A stretch of 64,000 nt of DNA from Aradus depressus (lineage: Eukaryota > Arthropoda > Insecta > Hemiptera > Aradidae). Below, piece after piece: positions 1 to 11,999 of the stretch (the first letter of the stretch is position 1; each line of letters starts with the position of its first letter). The position numbers were made by a program, and so were the translations under genes. The DNA lies in contig OY759215.1 of assembly GCA_963662175.1 (NCBI GenBank), positions 17,039,079-17,103,078 of the forward strand. The letters are read 5' to 3'. The notes beneath the pieces were generated by a model. It was given only the letters and a program-made list of their open reading frames with translations. It did not search any database and was not told where the DNA came from.

Positions 1-109
1 TGACGACGACCACTAGGTCTCAAGGTCCTTCGTAATTAATTATTTAATAAAGAATTTATATGATTGAAATGACAACATTTTTAATGTGTCCGAAATTTTT
101 CTTGTAGTC

Positions 110-350
110 AGTTATATGATTCATGCCCGGTCCTTAACTATAAGGTTATATCGCCGATTACCAGAGCGCTCTTTCTTCACTCTGGTGGACATGAACCCGA
201 GTCTACTATGGGAGTCCTAAATTTAGGCTATCCTAACTTTTTATTCACCATTAACGAGTACCTGACATCGTACAGGCTCGGGACCATCCGAAGGACAGCG
301 TGCTTAAGTTTTTTAAGCAAACATGCATACCACTCAGCTACAGGTGCCCT
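110..350 (-). mobile_element. SINE (tRNA-headed family), with internal deletion
   Basis: Antisense copy of the family described at 4110-4450. The 3' body starts near ttcatgcccgg and the tRNA-like head ends at 350. The stretch between the cacctaggg motif and the head is shortened. Confidence 0.85.
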
Positions 351-410
351 CACTGTGCATGTATCTGAAAAAGAGATATAGATTCCACGGCGATGAAGTC
401 TCTTTTATAT

Positions 411-3400
411 AAAGGGCTCACCACAACGTTCTGAAAGGGTAAATAGCCGAAGAGTAGAAGGTTCATCCTTTCAAACTATCCTTGAATGAACTCTGTCGGA
501 TCAACATCGCCGGGTATACGGTACTCTTTATTGGGTTCAGAAAACTGACAGATTATGAGTGAAGAGATTTATAGACAGATCACTAAATGCGTCCACCCAA
601 GTTCGTGACGCCTGATTTGTATAAAAATCTGGATATGACCACGTTTTAAAATTGCTGCCCAAGGAATTCAAGTAAGTAGTTAAATCTATGAGAAACGAGA
701 AAGAGAAGACGAGTCTCTGAAACCCCAGGATCCAATACAGTTCTTTTCTACCTGGAGTTTGTTTTGTCTGCGAGCACCAACCTAATATACGGTTCAGTTC
801 TCAAAAAATTGACTTCTGATCACAGAGAGAAAGATGTAGTCCCAATGGGAGCAGAAGTGGTACACATGAACCTAGCGGGAGGCGCGATTAAGAAGGATTA
901 CCAGATAGAAGATAGTAAGTCAAAGTAGATTTTTGATTATTCTGATTTGATAGAGATGACTATCAGCCTTGCTCTTGTACAGTCTCGGGGAACAATTGAG
1001 ACATCATCCTCAGCCAGCTCACAATGGCACTTCCGACAGACCCTGACTCGGCACTTCGTACACGGGGCTTCGACAAAAGGACTCTGAGTCGTCCGATTGT
1101 TGGTTCTTCAAAACATTCTTGCTTTGTTTTCATTCCTATTGGCTGACATGTTGAAAATATTTACCATCCATCACTAGCCCGATCCGACTAATGTTCCTTC
1201 TGACTGACGGGGGGTGCAGCTTGTGGAGCCATTCTGCCCCCACCGATCACAGTGGGTTCTGAGGCGACAAAATTGATTATGGAGAAGTTCGGGAACACTA
1301 TTCCGTCAGATTGTGGCACAAATGAGACATCCGTTTGTAGGTATTGAAGTCCTCAACATGAATCACAATGACAGAAATATGTTCTGAGGTGTGAATTTTA
1401 TGACCATACATTAAAATTACAAAGTGACAGACCTGACTACGTAATTAATTTTTCACAACCTAAGAATTCCGTGTTCGCACTCCTGAATCGAACATGTTTC
1501 CTGGATCTGAAGGAAGAAGATCAAGCGGAAGGCCCTGCTCTAAGTAGAAGGGGTACATAAAGAGCCTGGAGGATAAGGGGCAAGAGGACAGACGAAAGCA
1601 GAAATGCTGAGATTGCTTGAAGCTGGATTGAAGTGGAGGCAACGCCATAAGAAACTACATGGGCGGAAGAAAAATAAGTCTACCCTTCCTAGGGTAAAAG
1701 AGAACCCGAGTTCCGAATTAAAGCCCCATTTGCTTATTTTATAGATCATTCATCTAGGTCAGGAAAAAAAGTAGAGTAAAAGACACTTGAGACCGTCAGA
1801 CATGAACCGGTTCTAACCGTAAGTTGACTTCCTGTATCTGCACGTTGACTTCCTATGTCTACATCAAGTGCCTCCTACTCTACTGAAAAAGAGTTAGATC
1901 ATAACCAACTGTAAACAGAAAACAATTATTGTATTATTTATGAACAGTAATCACATTTAACTGTAATAAATGTTATTATTTACTCTCCCATCCGTCCACA
2001 TTTACAACCCCTAGCGACCGCACCGTTTTATGTAGACATCTTCAAAGTGATATGAAGAACAAAATTTAACAAAACTGATAGGTGTTCGAGTATCTTTAAA
2101 AGGCCGTTGCCATGTTATTTCCTCATTCTTTGAATACTAAACCACCTTTGATATAAATAGTCTTAGAACCATTAGCTTCCGTAATCCATATTTTGACAGA
2201 CCTCGTGACTTCGTAACTCACAAAAAAAAAAAAAAAAAAAAAAAGAGAGTACATATACGTTAATTTGTTATCTTCCTCTTTATTATAAAACCTTAAACGG
2301 GATTTTGAACTCGGTGTAAAAGAAACAGAAGCGTGAAGGAGGTTGTTCTTGGTTGTGCTATCAGGACTGCATCTGGAGTTGACCATAATTATGAGGAAGG
2401 GGAGGGAGAGAGGTGACCATAATTATGTGATTATGTTCAAACAGATGAGATAAAGATGGAGGCTGGTATGGTATGAAACATGTCCTGAGATAGATGGCTA
2501 TCTGAGGGGGAACCAACCTTCCGGATGACTGATGGAGACAAGGATCAGAGGCGCCACCAGAGGCTCGGACACCCCTTACCTTGGTCCTTGGTCCTTGGTC
2601 CTTGGTCCTCCCTCCCCTCAACAACCTTGTTTATACTTCGTCAAGGGCAAACCTTCATTTAGGATACTTATGTTTTGTTAATATATATACAGGGGCGTTG
2701 TCAGGATTATAAGCGGGGGGGGGGGGGGGGGGGGGGGGGGCATAGATTCCCGGGGACACAGTATACACAGTTTCCGTGGTTAGCGCTGCAGACTTTTTGT
2801 TATTCATTTGGGAGATTCTGACCTCTACCTGAGGTAACCACTGACTGTAATACTGTAATACTCAGGTGACGGGAGCGGAAGAGTGGGTGCGCTCGCTCCT
2901 TAAGGATTTTTGCTTTCAATTTCTACCTGATATACTATTTAGGGGCTAATGTTATTGTTCACTTTACTGCGGTTATTACGATATCACTCCTGTAGACTCC
3001 ATATTAAAACAGTTCTGATATTATCTGCTACCTTAATTAGCACTTGACAGAATTTAATTATTAATTACCGTTTAAAAATTATTTGCATCCCCCGCACGGA
3101 TTATTTGTAATAATATAAGTTTTAATCTCTCTCTAAACTTTTTTTGTCGGCCAATGAATTCGGCTGAAATGTTGCCGCCTCTCAGTTTTGTTTCCTGAAT
3201 AAAAAAAAAGGAAAGTTGCCGCCTGTCCGGAAAGGATCCCCAGGCACTTTCAGCTTTGTTTCCAGGATACAAAAGGAAGAGTTTCCGGAAAGGGTCATCA
3301 GACATCCTCTAAACTCAGTTTCCAGGGTAATAAATATCTTCCTTTTCTTATTGTTTGACTAGTAGCACCTTCAAAACTGAAAAAAAAAACTAGTACTAAA

Positions 3401-4096
3401 TGTTGAGTTATTTCCAAGCCTCTTGCTGATAGAAGTATCCCAGGCGCCACCAACAGTCGGCTCGGACACCTTACGTATCTTTACCGGACCTGTCCTTGAT
3501 CCTCTCTTCGTGATGAACACAAGCTTGTTTGTTTTTGTCAAGGGCAAATTTAAATTTGCGACTTGTAACACTAAGAAAAAAATGAATAAAAATAATTGGA
3601 ATAAAAAATAATATATAAAGAAATAATAAATTTTAAAAAATTCACATTTTTATATGATTAAAATTTGCCAGTATACTTTTTGGTTAATCATGTGAAGTGA
3701 TTAGTTACTCAATCACACATTAATTAATTTCATATCATAAAAACTGTGTGACTGACATTTTATTCTATAAGTTATCCTCAAAAACATTGGCTTTTATTTC
3801 TTTTTCATGACTGTCTGGGTTTACTTAATAAAAAATAAGCGAATCCTGGTTGTCATGTAATTTTATCTGACAAAGAAAAGAATCTTTGTTTTAAATGTTT
3901 TTTTTTTTTTGTTCAAGAATTAATTCTTGCTGGAAGAAAATCCTGGATCTGACCGAGGTTTTATAGGAAAATTTGAGTTGACATATATATTTATATATAT
4001 ATATATATTTTTTTTTCCAGCTGATCAATGATGGAGTTCAAAAAACTGCTTCTTCAATATATCGAAACGAATTTTAAAATAAAATAAATTTACTTT
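411..4096. other. No gene seen; low-complexity sequence
   Basis: No coding signal is recognised. It holds an A-run (2222-2244), four copies of ttggtcc (about 2580-2610) and a run of 26 G (2715-2740) that may be partly a sequencing artefact. Confidence 0.6.
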
Positions 4097-4109
4097 TAAT
4101 AATAAAAGA

Positions 4110-4450
4110 GGGGGCGCCGGTAGCTCAGTGGTATGCGTGCTTGTCTTCTGAGCTCAAGATTGTGGGTTTGAAACCCGGCCGAGGCCCTTAGTTTATTTTA
4201 TCTGGGTGGTAAAATAAACTTAAGCACGCCGTCCTTCGGATGGGACGTTAAGCGATGGTCCCGAGCCTGTACGATGTCAGGTACTCTTTAAAGACCCCTA
4301 CCCTAGGTGAATAAAAATTTAGGGTAGGCAAAATTTAGGACTCCCACAGTAGAGTCGGGCTCATGTCCACCAGAGTGACGAAAGAGCGCTCTGGTAGTAG
4401 GCGATATGACCTCGTAGTTAAAGCCCGGGCATGAGTCATAAAACCTAACC
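4110..4450 (+). mobile_element. Complete tRNA-headed SINE with target-site duplication
   Basis: A 341-bp element. The head carries pol III boxes: A-box like tagctcagtggtatg and B-box like gggtttgaaaccc. The body contains gtccttcggatgggacgtta and continues to cccgggcatgagtc, then an AACCTAACC tail. A perfect 13-bp duplication TAATAATAAAAGA flanks it (4097-4109 and 4451-4463), proving retroposition. The gtccttcggatgggacg block resembles the conserved central domain of MetaSINE-type families (recollection, not checked). Confidence 0.93.
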
Positions 4451-4527
4451 TAATAATAAAAGAACGTACCTATATACTTATAGTTAGTTATTCTGACTTA
4501 ACTACGAACTGCTTAACTACTAATTTA

Positions 4528-4650
4528 AAACTACGAGATCATATCGCCTACTACCAGAGCGCTCATTCGTCACTCTGATGGTCATGAGCCCGACTCTCCT
4601 AAATGTTGCCTACCCTAAATTTTTATTCACCTAGGGTAGGGTGTCTCTGT
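4528..4650 (-). mobile_element. SINE 3' fragment, antisense
   Basis: Matches the 3' half of the 4110-4450 family in reverse (catatcgcctactaccagag to cacctagggtaggg). It abuts a plus-strand SINE at 4651, so the two meet tail-inside. Confidence 0.8.
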
Positions 4651-4925
4651 AGAGGGCGTCGGTATCTCAGAGGTTATCGTGCTTGCTTACTAAGCTCAAG
4701 ATGGCCGGTCGGGGCCCTTAGGTTTTTTATCTGATAGGTAAAAACATTGAGCACGTCGTCCTTTGGATGGGACGTTAGGCGATGGTACTTGTTAAAGACC
4801 TCTTTCTACCTTAGGTAATTAAACCTGGATAGGCAAAATTTAGGCCACTCGGATAGAGCTAACAGGGACTGGATAATAGCACCATTGGATGCGTAGATCC
4901 CTAGGTGTATTCACCAGCCCTCCCA
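4651..4925 (+). mobile_element. SINE of a second, diverged subfamily
   Basis: The tRNA-like head (gggcgtcggtatctcag) and gtcctttggatgggacgtta core are shared with the main family. After ggataggcaaaatttagg the 3' end differs, running through agctaacagggactgg to ccagccctcccaatata. The same 3' end recurs at 61811-61925. Confidence 0.7.
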
Positions 4926-5379
4926 ATATATCTATATATGTCAGCTATATAGACTTTTTTGGCTAAAAAGTCTCCCCCGTCATTCCCCCAACATTGCAGG
5001 AGGAAGGTATTTGCCGAAAATTTCAAAATGGTGGTGCGACCGGGAAACAGCTGCCTCCCAGAAATTACTTTATAAACGTGATACTGGAGATGGTATTAAA
5101 TCTGAAATTTATGAGATGTCCAAAAATTTGAACGACTCTTTGTTTCGACACGTAGCTTGTTCGACATCGTCCGTGTCAAATAAACACAGACAGGGGTCAC
5201 GGAAAAGTTGCCACGAACAAGGACGACTACCTTAAAACAAAAATATGCAAAACTTCACTGCAAAAAGTGAAGAAATGTTCTGCCTTTTAAAACCTACTTT
5301 TATGCAAATCATCAAAAGAAAATTTATAGTAATTCTGCTCAATTTCCCGTTGCAATAACGTGACGACTTCTTCCCAACG

Positions 5380-5710
5380 GATAAATGGATGTGAAATCAA
5401 AACTCCATAGAGACGACACTTATTAACTACCTGCGGAAGCGGTAGAAGATAAGAGGGGGATCAGGATGGGGGCTGAACACAAAAACCCCAATAAATGCCG
5501 ATGTAATAAATGTATCGACATGAAATTTCATATTTGAAGTCAAACCCCGATGATGACTTAACCTTGCAAATTTGAGCGATATCGGTCGAAGGGAAGGGGG
5601 GTCAATTAAAAAATCCTAATAACTGCCGATATTATGAATATATCGCACAAAATTTAGTATTTGGATTTAGGAACCCCAATGTAAGTCAACTATTGAATAT
5701 TAGCACAACC
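5380..5710 (+). mobile_element. Degenerate MITE fragment
   Basis: Shares the internal theme of the TA-flanked MITE: aacaaaaccccaataaatgccg, atgtatcgacatgaaatttc, gcgatatcggtcgaaggg. Termini are not visible. Confidence 0.5.
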
Positions 5711-5745
5711 GCTCGACAGGCTTTGGAAGTGGAGCGAAAAGTTAA

Positions 5746-6552
5746 GAAGTAATTAAATGTTGAAAAATGACATTGATTCATTAAATGTTGTGATATATAA
5801 ATAAAAAATTCAGTAAAACTGAAAAGCACGGCCAAGTACGAAAAAAATATCTACCGAAGTAATTAATAAACATAAGTTTGATTCATTAAATGTTGTGATA
5901 TATAAAAAAATTCTGGTCAAGTACGATCTTCCATGTATATATACTTCAAAAATTTATTCCTTTTATTTTATTATTGTACGTTGTTTGTTTGTACGTAGAA
6001 TATATTGTAATTAAACTCTTTAAGTGACCGTTTAATTAAAAGAAGTTCAGGTTGGTCATTTCAGGTACTTGGCGACCTGCCGCGAAGATTAAGTTTACAC
6101 AATGCTATCTACCTGGAATATGGTATCAATCAATGCAAATTTGAAAACACATGTAATCATGGAATTTTTCTAGAAACAAACTAAATGCTCAGGGGAGAAA
6201 CAATTATTATAGGCAGGTCGCCAAGTACCTGAAATGACCAACCTGAACTTCTTTTAATTAAACGGTCACTTAAAGAGTTTAATTACAATATATTCTACGT
6301 ACAAACAAACAACGTACAATAATAAAATAAAAGGAATAAATTTCAAAAATTTATTTTATATACATGGAAGATCGTACTTGACCAGAATTTTTTTATATAT
6401 CACAACATTTAATGAATCAAACTTATGTTTATTAATTACTTCGGTAGATATTTTTTTCGTACTTGGCCGTGCTTTTCAGTTTTACTGAATTTTTTATTTA
6501 TATATCACAACATTTAATGAATCAATGTCATTTTTCAACATTTAATTACTTC
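5746..6552. repeat. Long palindrome with about 340-bp arms
   Basis: Left arm 5746-6081 and right arm 6212-6552 are near-exact reverse complements around a 130-bp unique spacer (6082-6211). The inner ends are ggcgacctgcc and ggcaggtcgcc. One visible difference is an extra AT stretch near 5940/6355. A transcript would fold into a long near-perfect hairpin. Confidence 0.93.
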
Positions 6553-6655
6553 GGTAGATATTTTTTTCGTACTTGGCCGTGCTTTTCAGTTTTACTGAAT
6601 TTTTTATTTATATATCACAACATTTAATGAATCAATGTCATTTTTCAACATACAT
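6435..6655. repeat. Direct duplication at the outer right arm of the palindrome
   Basis: The segment from aattacttcggtagat to gtcatttttcaaca occurs twice in a row (about 6435-6540 and 6543-6650). The second copy overlaps the outer end of the arm and extends beyond the palindrome, so the right side is longer than the left. Confidence 0.85.
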
Positions 6656-6838
6656 TACGATCAGATTTTTTTATGATAAATACTTGTAGATGTCTATTTT
6701 AAATCTTTCTAACAGAATTCAAAAAACTTACATTGTATTGCAAGTCTTAAAAAATACGTACAAAACTGACAGAAAATTCGATACAAAACTGAAAAAGAAA
6801 AGACATAAAAGACAAAACTCATAGGCTATTCGTAAAGT

Positions 6839-8575
6839 AAGTTGGTATTATTGGGAAGGATTCGAACCCGCAACCCTCGGGTTTGTAAAGAGAGCTATTT
6901 GTAAACTAAGTTGACATTACTGATCGGGACTCGAACCCGCAACCCTCCGGGTGGTAACGTGAACTATTTATACAGGAAGTCATTATTACTGGTAGGGATT
7001 CGAAACCGCATCCCTAGGGTTGGTAAAGTAGGATATTTGTAAAATAAGTTGGTATTACTAGTGGGGATTCGAACCCGCAACCCTCGGGTTCGTAACGTGA
7101 GCTATTTGTAAAATAAGTTGATATTACTGATCGCGACTCGAACCCGCAACTTTCGGGTTGGTAACGCAAGCTATTTGTAAAATAAGTTGATATTACTGAT
7201 CGGGACTCGAACCTGCAACCCTCGGGGTGGTAACGTGGGCTATTCGTAAAATAAGTTGATATTACTGGTGGGGATTCAAACCCGCAACCCTCGGGTGGGT
7301 AACGTGGGCTATTCGTAAAATAAGTTGATATTACTGGTGGGGATTCAAACCCGCAACCTTTGGGTTCGTAACGTGAGCATTTTGTAAAGTAAGTTGGTAT
7401 TATTGGTAGGGATTCAAACCCACAATCCTCGGGTTGGTAAAGAGAGCTATTTGTAAAATAAGTTGACATTACTGATAGGGATTCGAAACCGCAACCCTCG
7501 GGTAGGTATCGTGGGCTATTCGTAAAATAAGTTGATATTACTGGTGGGGATTCAAACCCGCAACCCTCGGGTTGGTAACGTGGGCTATTTATAAAGTAAG
7601 TTGATATTAGTGGTGGGGATTCGAACCGCAACCTTCGTGTTCGTGACGTGAGCTACTTGTAAAGTAAGTTGATATTACTGGTGGGGATTAAAACCCCCAA
7701 CCCTCGAATTCGTAACGTAAGCTATTTGTAAAATAAGTTTATATTACTGATCGGGACTCGAACCCGCAACTTCCGGGATGGTAACGCGAGCTATTTGTAA
7801 AATAAGTTGATATTACTGATCGGGAGTCGAACCCGCAACCCTCGGGGTGGTAACTTGAGCTTTTTGTAAAATAGGTTGATATTACTGATCGGGAGTCGAA
7901 CCCGCAACCCTCGGGGTGGTAACTTGAGCTTTTTGTAAAATAGGTTGATATTACTCGTCGGGATTCGAACCCGGAACCCTCGGGTTGGAAACGGGAGCTA
8001 TTTATATAGTAAGTTGATATTACTGGTGGGGATTCGAACCCGGAGCCCTCGGGTTGGATACGGGAGCTATTTATATAGTAAGTAACGTGAGCTATTTGTA
8101 AAATAAGTTGATATTACTGATCGGTACTCGAACCTGCAACCCTCGGGTTGGTAACGCGAGCTATTAGTGAAATAAGTTGATGTTGCTGGTGGGGATCAGA
8201 ACCCAACAATTTCGGGTTGGTAACGTGAGCTATTTGTAAAATAAGTTGATATTACTGATCGGTACTCGAACCTGCAACCCTCGGGTTGGTAACGCGAGCT
8301 ATTAGTGAAATAAGTTGATGTTGCTGGTGGGGATCAGAACCCAACAATTTCGGGTTGGTAACGTGAGCTATTTGTAAAATAAGTTGATATTACTGATCGG
8401 GATTCGAACCCGCAACCCTTGGGTTCGTAACGTGAGCATTTTGTAAAATAAGTTGATATTACTCGGGGGGATTCGAACCCGCAACCCTCGGGTTGGTAAC
8501 GTTGGCTATTAGCAAAGAATGTTGATATTACTGGTGCGGATTCGAACCCGCAACCCTCAGGTTGGTAACGTGGGA
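6839..8575. repeat. 69-bp tandem array with tRNA-like B box
   Basis: About 25 diverged copies of a 69-bp unit built around gattcgaacccgcaaccctc. Read on the minus strand each unit has tagctcacgttacc (end of an A box) and gcgggttcgaatcccc (B box and T arm), as if derived from a tRNA. Subgroups differ (atcgggactcgaac versus gtggggattcaaac). A two-unit block near 8085-8220 is repeated at once at 8221-8360, and another unit is doubled at 7805-7940. Confidence 0.93.
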
Positions 8576-8579
8576 ATTT

Positions 8580-10260
8580 GTAACTGTCACTATTACACTG
8601 TATTAACTATCACTGCATAACAACGTTCCACATAATTAAAATGAAATATTTTGAAACTTTGATGACGTCATCCGGACGTCCGGACACTGAAAAAGGAAGA
8701 AGAAAAAAAAAAGTTATTTTTTGCTGACTTTGACCCCTTGTAACTTGGTCAAATATGAACTTTTTTGTCTACTTTTTTTTTTCATTTTGTTCAGCTCGGA
8801 GTTCTCGACACAACTATGTAGAGAAAAATGTTATTTTGTTATTGCATAACATACTTTTGTTGATGCAAAAAGTGGCATTTAGTGTCACGAGAAAAGTTTC
8901 TTTTTTTTCGGATTTTTTCGGACTTGGCCAGAGACACTGCCGTGTCTCCTGATTGATTAATTCGCTCTGTGAAAGTACATTTCACGTGATTCACCGACGT
9001 TTTTTTTTTTGATTATTTCAACAAAACTGTAAGAATAGAAAAGAACTGTTATAGTTTGTTGTTTCGACGAGTTATCATACGACATGTTCCAAGTATACTA
9101 TTTCAGTTTATTTCCAAGTTAGAATATTTTGTCCGATATTTCAAATAATAATCAGTGTGTTTTTCTTTGATTTATTTGTATTTACAAAGTTAAATTTGTT
9201 CCAGATGACATTCACTACATCTTGGTGGAACCCATTTCGTGATCCGCGATACCTCCACAACTAAGGGTATGTTTTGCCATCTTTTCATATTGTTTTTTCA
9301 ATGTGTGATTTCAACATATTCTCCTGTAACTTATTATTATTTTTATTATCTTATAGCTTTATAGTAATGTAAGTGCATATGCCGGATACCTCTTATATTT
9401 ATTACTAGAGCTGTTATTTATATGCATTTTTCTCTATTAACTTCAGCATTCTGTTTTAACATTATCTTTACGTTTTCGCCCATATAAAATCAATTTAAGC
9501 TATTTTTAGTTTGCATATTTCGCTAAAAATACATATTTTCACATATCTGAACCTTATTCGCATATTTTCATTCATATTTTCGAGTTTTTTCAACAGCTCA
9601 AGGTTAGACTCTATAGATTAAAATTTTTTTTAAGTCATTTTTATTTATTTTTTGTAAACTGACGATTAATAAAAATTAATCCCACATTTTTCCAAAATTT
9701 TCCCACTAAATTTGCTACTGTTTGGCCACGTGTACGCGCCACTCCAATGTTTCACATATTGCCAATTTTATATGAAATTACATAAATATGAGAATAATGG
9801 TCCAGGACCGTCGTCCAAAAAGAGGAACATTTTCATATTAATACCCAATCTACTGATAATGAATCACAAAGGTGATTGTATGCCTGCTTACGTTGCTGAC
9901 GTAATAAACAGCGTCTCTTTTTCTTTCTCAATTCTCATTCTCTATTTTCTCGCGTTCGAAAATCGACATTTCTTATTTCTTTTACCATAGGCCTATTGTC
10001 CTACTTTTGAATCAAATGATTTCTGATATTCCTAACAACGAAAATAATGTTCAAATGAATTTGTTAAATAACAAATGAATCAAAATGAAAGAAGCCAATA
10101 AATAAAACTTTTTGCACCTAAAGTTTTGAATTAATTGAGAAATCCCATACAACATAAAAATAATATTTATGCATCAAAAAAAAAAAAAAAAAAAAAAAAA
10201 CCGAAAGAAGTTTTACTTCTGGCGTGTGTTCCATGCAGACACTTGTAGGTTTTTTTCTAA
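8580..10260. other. No gene seen; one exon-like segment and a long A-run
   Basis: AT-rich DNA. 9205-9266 is framed by acceptor tttgttccag and donor gtatgt and could be a non-coding exon. An A-run fills 10176-10200. Confidence 0.5.
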
Positions 10261-10860
10261 GTGAGCAGGGTTAAAAGTGAGCAGGGTTAAAGTGAGCAGG
10301 GTTAAAAGTGAGCAGGGTTAAAAGTGAGCAGGGTTAAAAGCGAGCAGGGTTAAAAAGTGAGCAGGGTTAAAAGTGAGCAGGGTTAAAAGTGAGCAGGGTT
10401 AAAAGTGAGCAGGGTTAGCAGGGTTAAAGTGAGCAGGGTTAAAAGTGAGCAGGGTTAGCAGGGTTAAAAGTGAGCAGGGTTAAAAGTGATCAGGTGAGCA
10501 GGGTTAAAAGTGAGCAGGGTTAAAAGTGAGCAGGAAGCAGGGTTAAAAGTGAGCAGTGAGCAGGGTTAAAAAAGTGAGTCTGTCAAACCTTGTAAAAGTG
10601 AGCAGGGTTAAAAGTGAGCAGCAAGTGAGCAGTGTTCAAAGTGAGCAGGGTTAAAAAGTGAGCAGGGTTAAAAGTGAGCAGGGTTAAAAGTGAGCAGGGT
10701 TAAAAGTGAGCAGGGTTAAAAGTGAGCAGGGTTAAAAGTGAGCAGGGTTAAAAGTGAGCAGGGTTAAACCTTGTAAAAGTGAGCAGGGTTAAAAGTGAGC
10801 AGCCTTGTAAAAGTGAGCAGGGTTAAAAGTGAGCAGGGTTAAAAAGTGAGCAGGGTTAAA
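10261..10860. repeat. 16-bp tandem array
   Basis: Around 35 copies of gtgagcagggttaaaa, with variants of 15 and 17 bp from A-run slippage and a few truncated units (gtgagcag, agcagggtt). The phrase ccttgtaaaagtgagcag recurs inside, pointing to block duplications. Confidence 0.95.
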
Positions 10861-10865
10861 ACCGC

Positions 10866-11999
10866 AAGGTTGCAATTCTCACGCTGGGGACTATATGCCA
10901 TGTATTCAGTCAGAATGTGTCTGACAGACAGACCCACCCCGCAGCACTGACACAGAGGAGGGGGTTCCTGAGCCATCAGATATCCATGGGTCAGCCTGCT
11001 CTGCCCTCAACGTAACCGAGTTAAAATTACTTCTTCTTTCCTTTTTTCTCTTATTGAAGTGTTCCATGTACTATTTTTAAAACTGACCTTCCGTAGTCGA
11101 CGAACTTCTCAAAGGGCTCTTCATATAGGTTCAGCTGTGTCATATTTTTCATTTTCTTTCTGATGGTCGAATAAATAAAGAAAAATAATAATATAACTAG
11201 AAAAATAGGAATATGTTGACGTAAGCTAGATTGAGGTGTGTGGAAATGTATTTGTTGAGGGTGGGTCTTGGTCTAGACACTATTATTTCTCGGCAGACTA
11301 ATAGAGTCTAGGCAGGGTTGAAGATACATTTGTCATTGGGGATGAAGTGGAATAACAGTTCTGTCACAGCATCACATCCCTCTCTCTGTCTTGTCTTCAC
11401 ACTTCGTGAAACATACTGCTCAGCCTCCCTAGATCTCATCTATGACTGTAGCACTTTTATTACATTACTGATATTTTATTTGAAGTTGCTCTGTCCAGTG
11501 ACTTTCTTGTATTTATTCTTAGGGGACTTCGGTTCCCAGAATAAAATTTATTTTCATTCATTCATTCCTCGATATCTTGTTAAGCTATTAAGTTAATAAA
11601 TAAAGAAAAAAAAGTGTTATTAAAATTGTTTCACTCCTCAAAAAGTAATTTTCCATATATCAAAATAGTAGGCATCCGAGGTTCCACATCAAACCAAAAA
11701 CAAAGTCACAAATCAGCCAAGTTGTTTGGCAGGTAAAGATACAGAAGTCCTTGAAAGTAGGTCAGTTGGGGCTCATTTCAATATCAATAACATTATATCC
11801 ATTAATCAGTTATACGGAAGTAGCAGACATGAGATTACTTAATTACCACTTGTAATAATGATTGAAACCCACAAAACATGTAATTTAGTTGAGTTGTAAC
11901 ACTAATGGACTTTTTTATGTTCATGGTAAACCACCATTTCCTTATTTATGTCATATTTCATTGCTTTTTACAAGTTCAATAAAAAAGAGGAAAAAATCG
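10866..11999. other. No gene seen; possible LINE 3' end
   Basis: Near 11535-11570 the phrase cagaataaaatttattttc is followed by three copies of attc, as at the 3' end of some LINEs. Nothing else is recognised. Confidence 0.4.

Noticed and set aside
3072..3305. 77-residue minus-strand frame with repeated FRKLF and PGNK-like pieces
   Set aside because: The repetition comes from locally duplicated DNA (tttcctggaaa-type blocks); nothing supports a gene.
4110..4190. Possible tRNA gene
   Set aside because: The A and B boxes are those of a SINE head; the same head is joined to the same body at many sites and is flanked by a target-site duplication.
7014..7631. 205-residue open reading frame
   Set aside because: It is the translation of a 69-bp satellite whose unit is divisible by three; no start context, domain or splice structure supports a protein.
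10261..10860. Possible CRISPR array
   Set aside because: Units are directly tandem with no unique spacers, in a eukaryotic genome.
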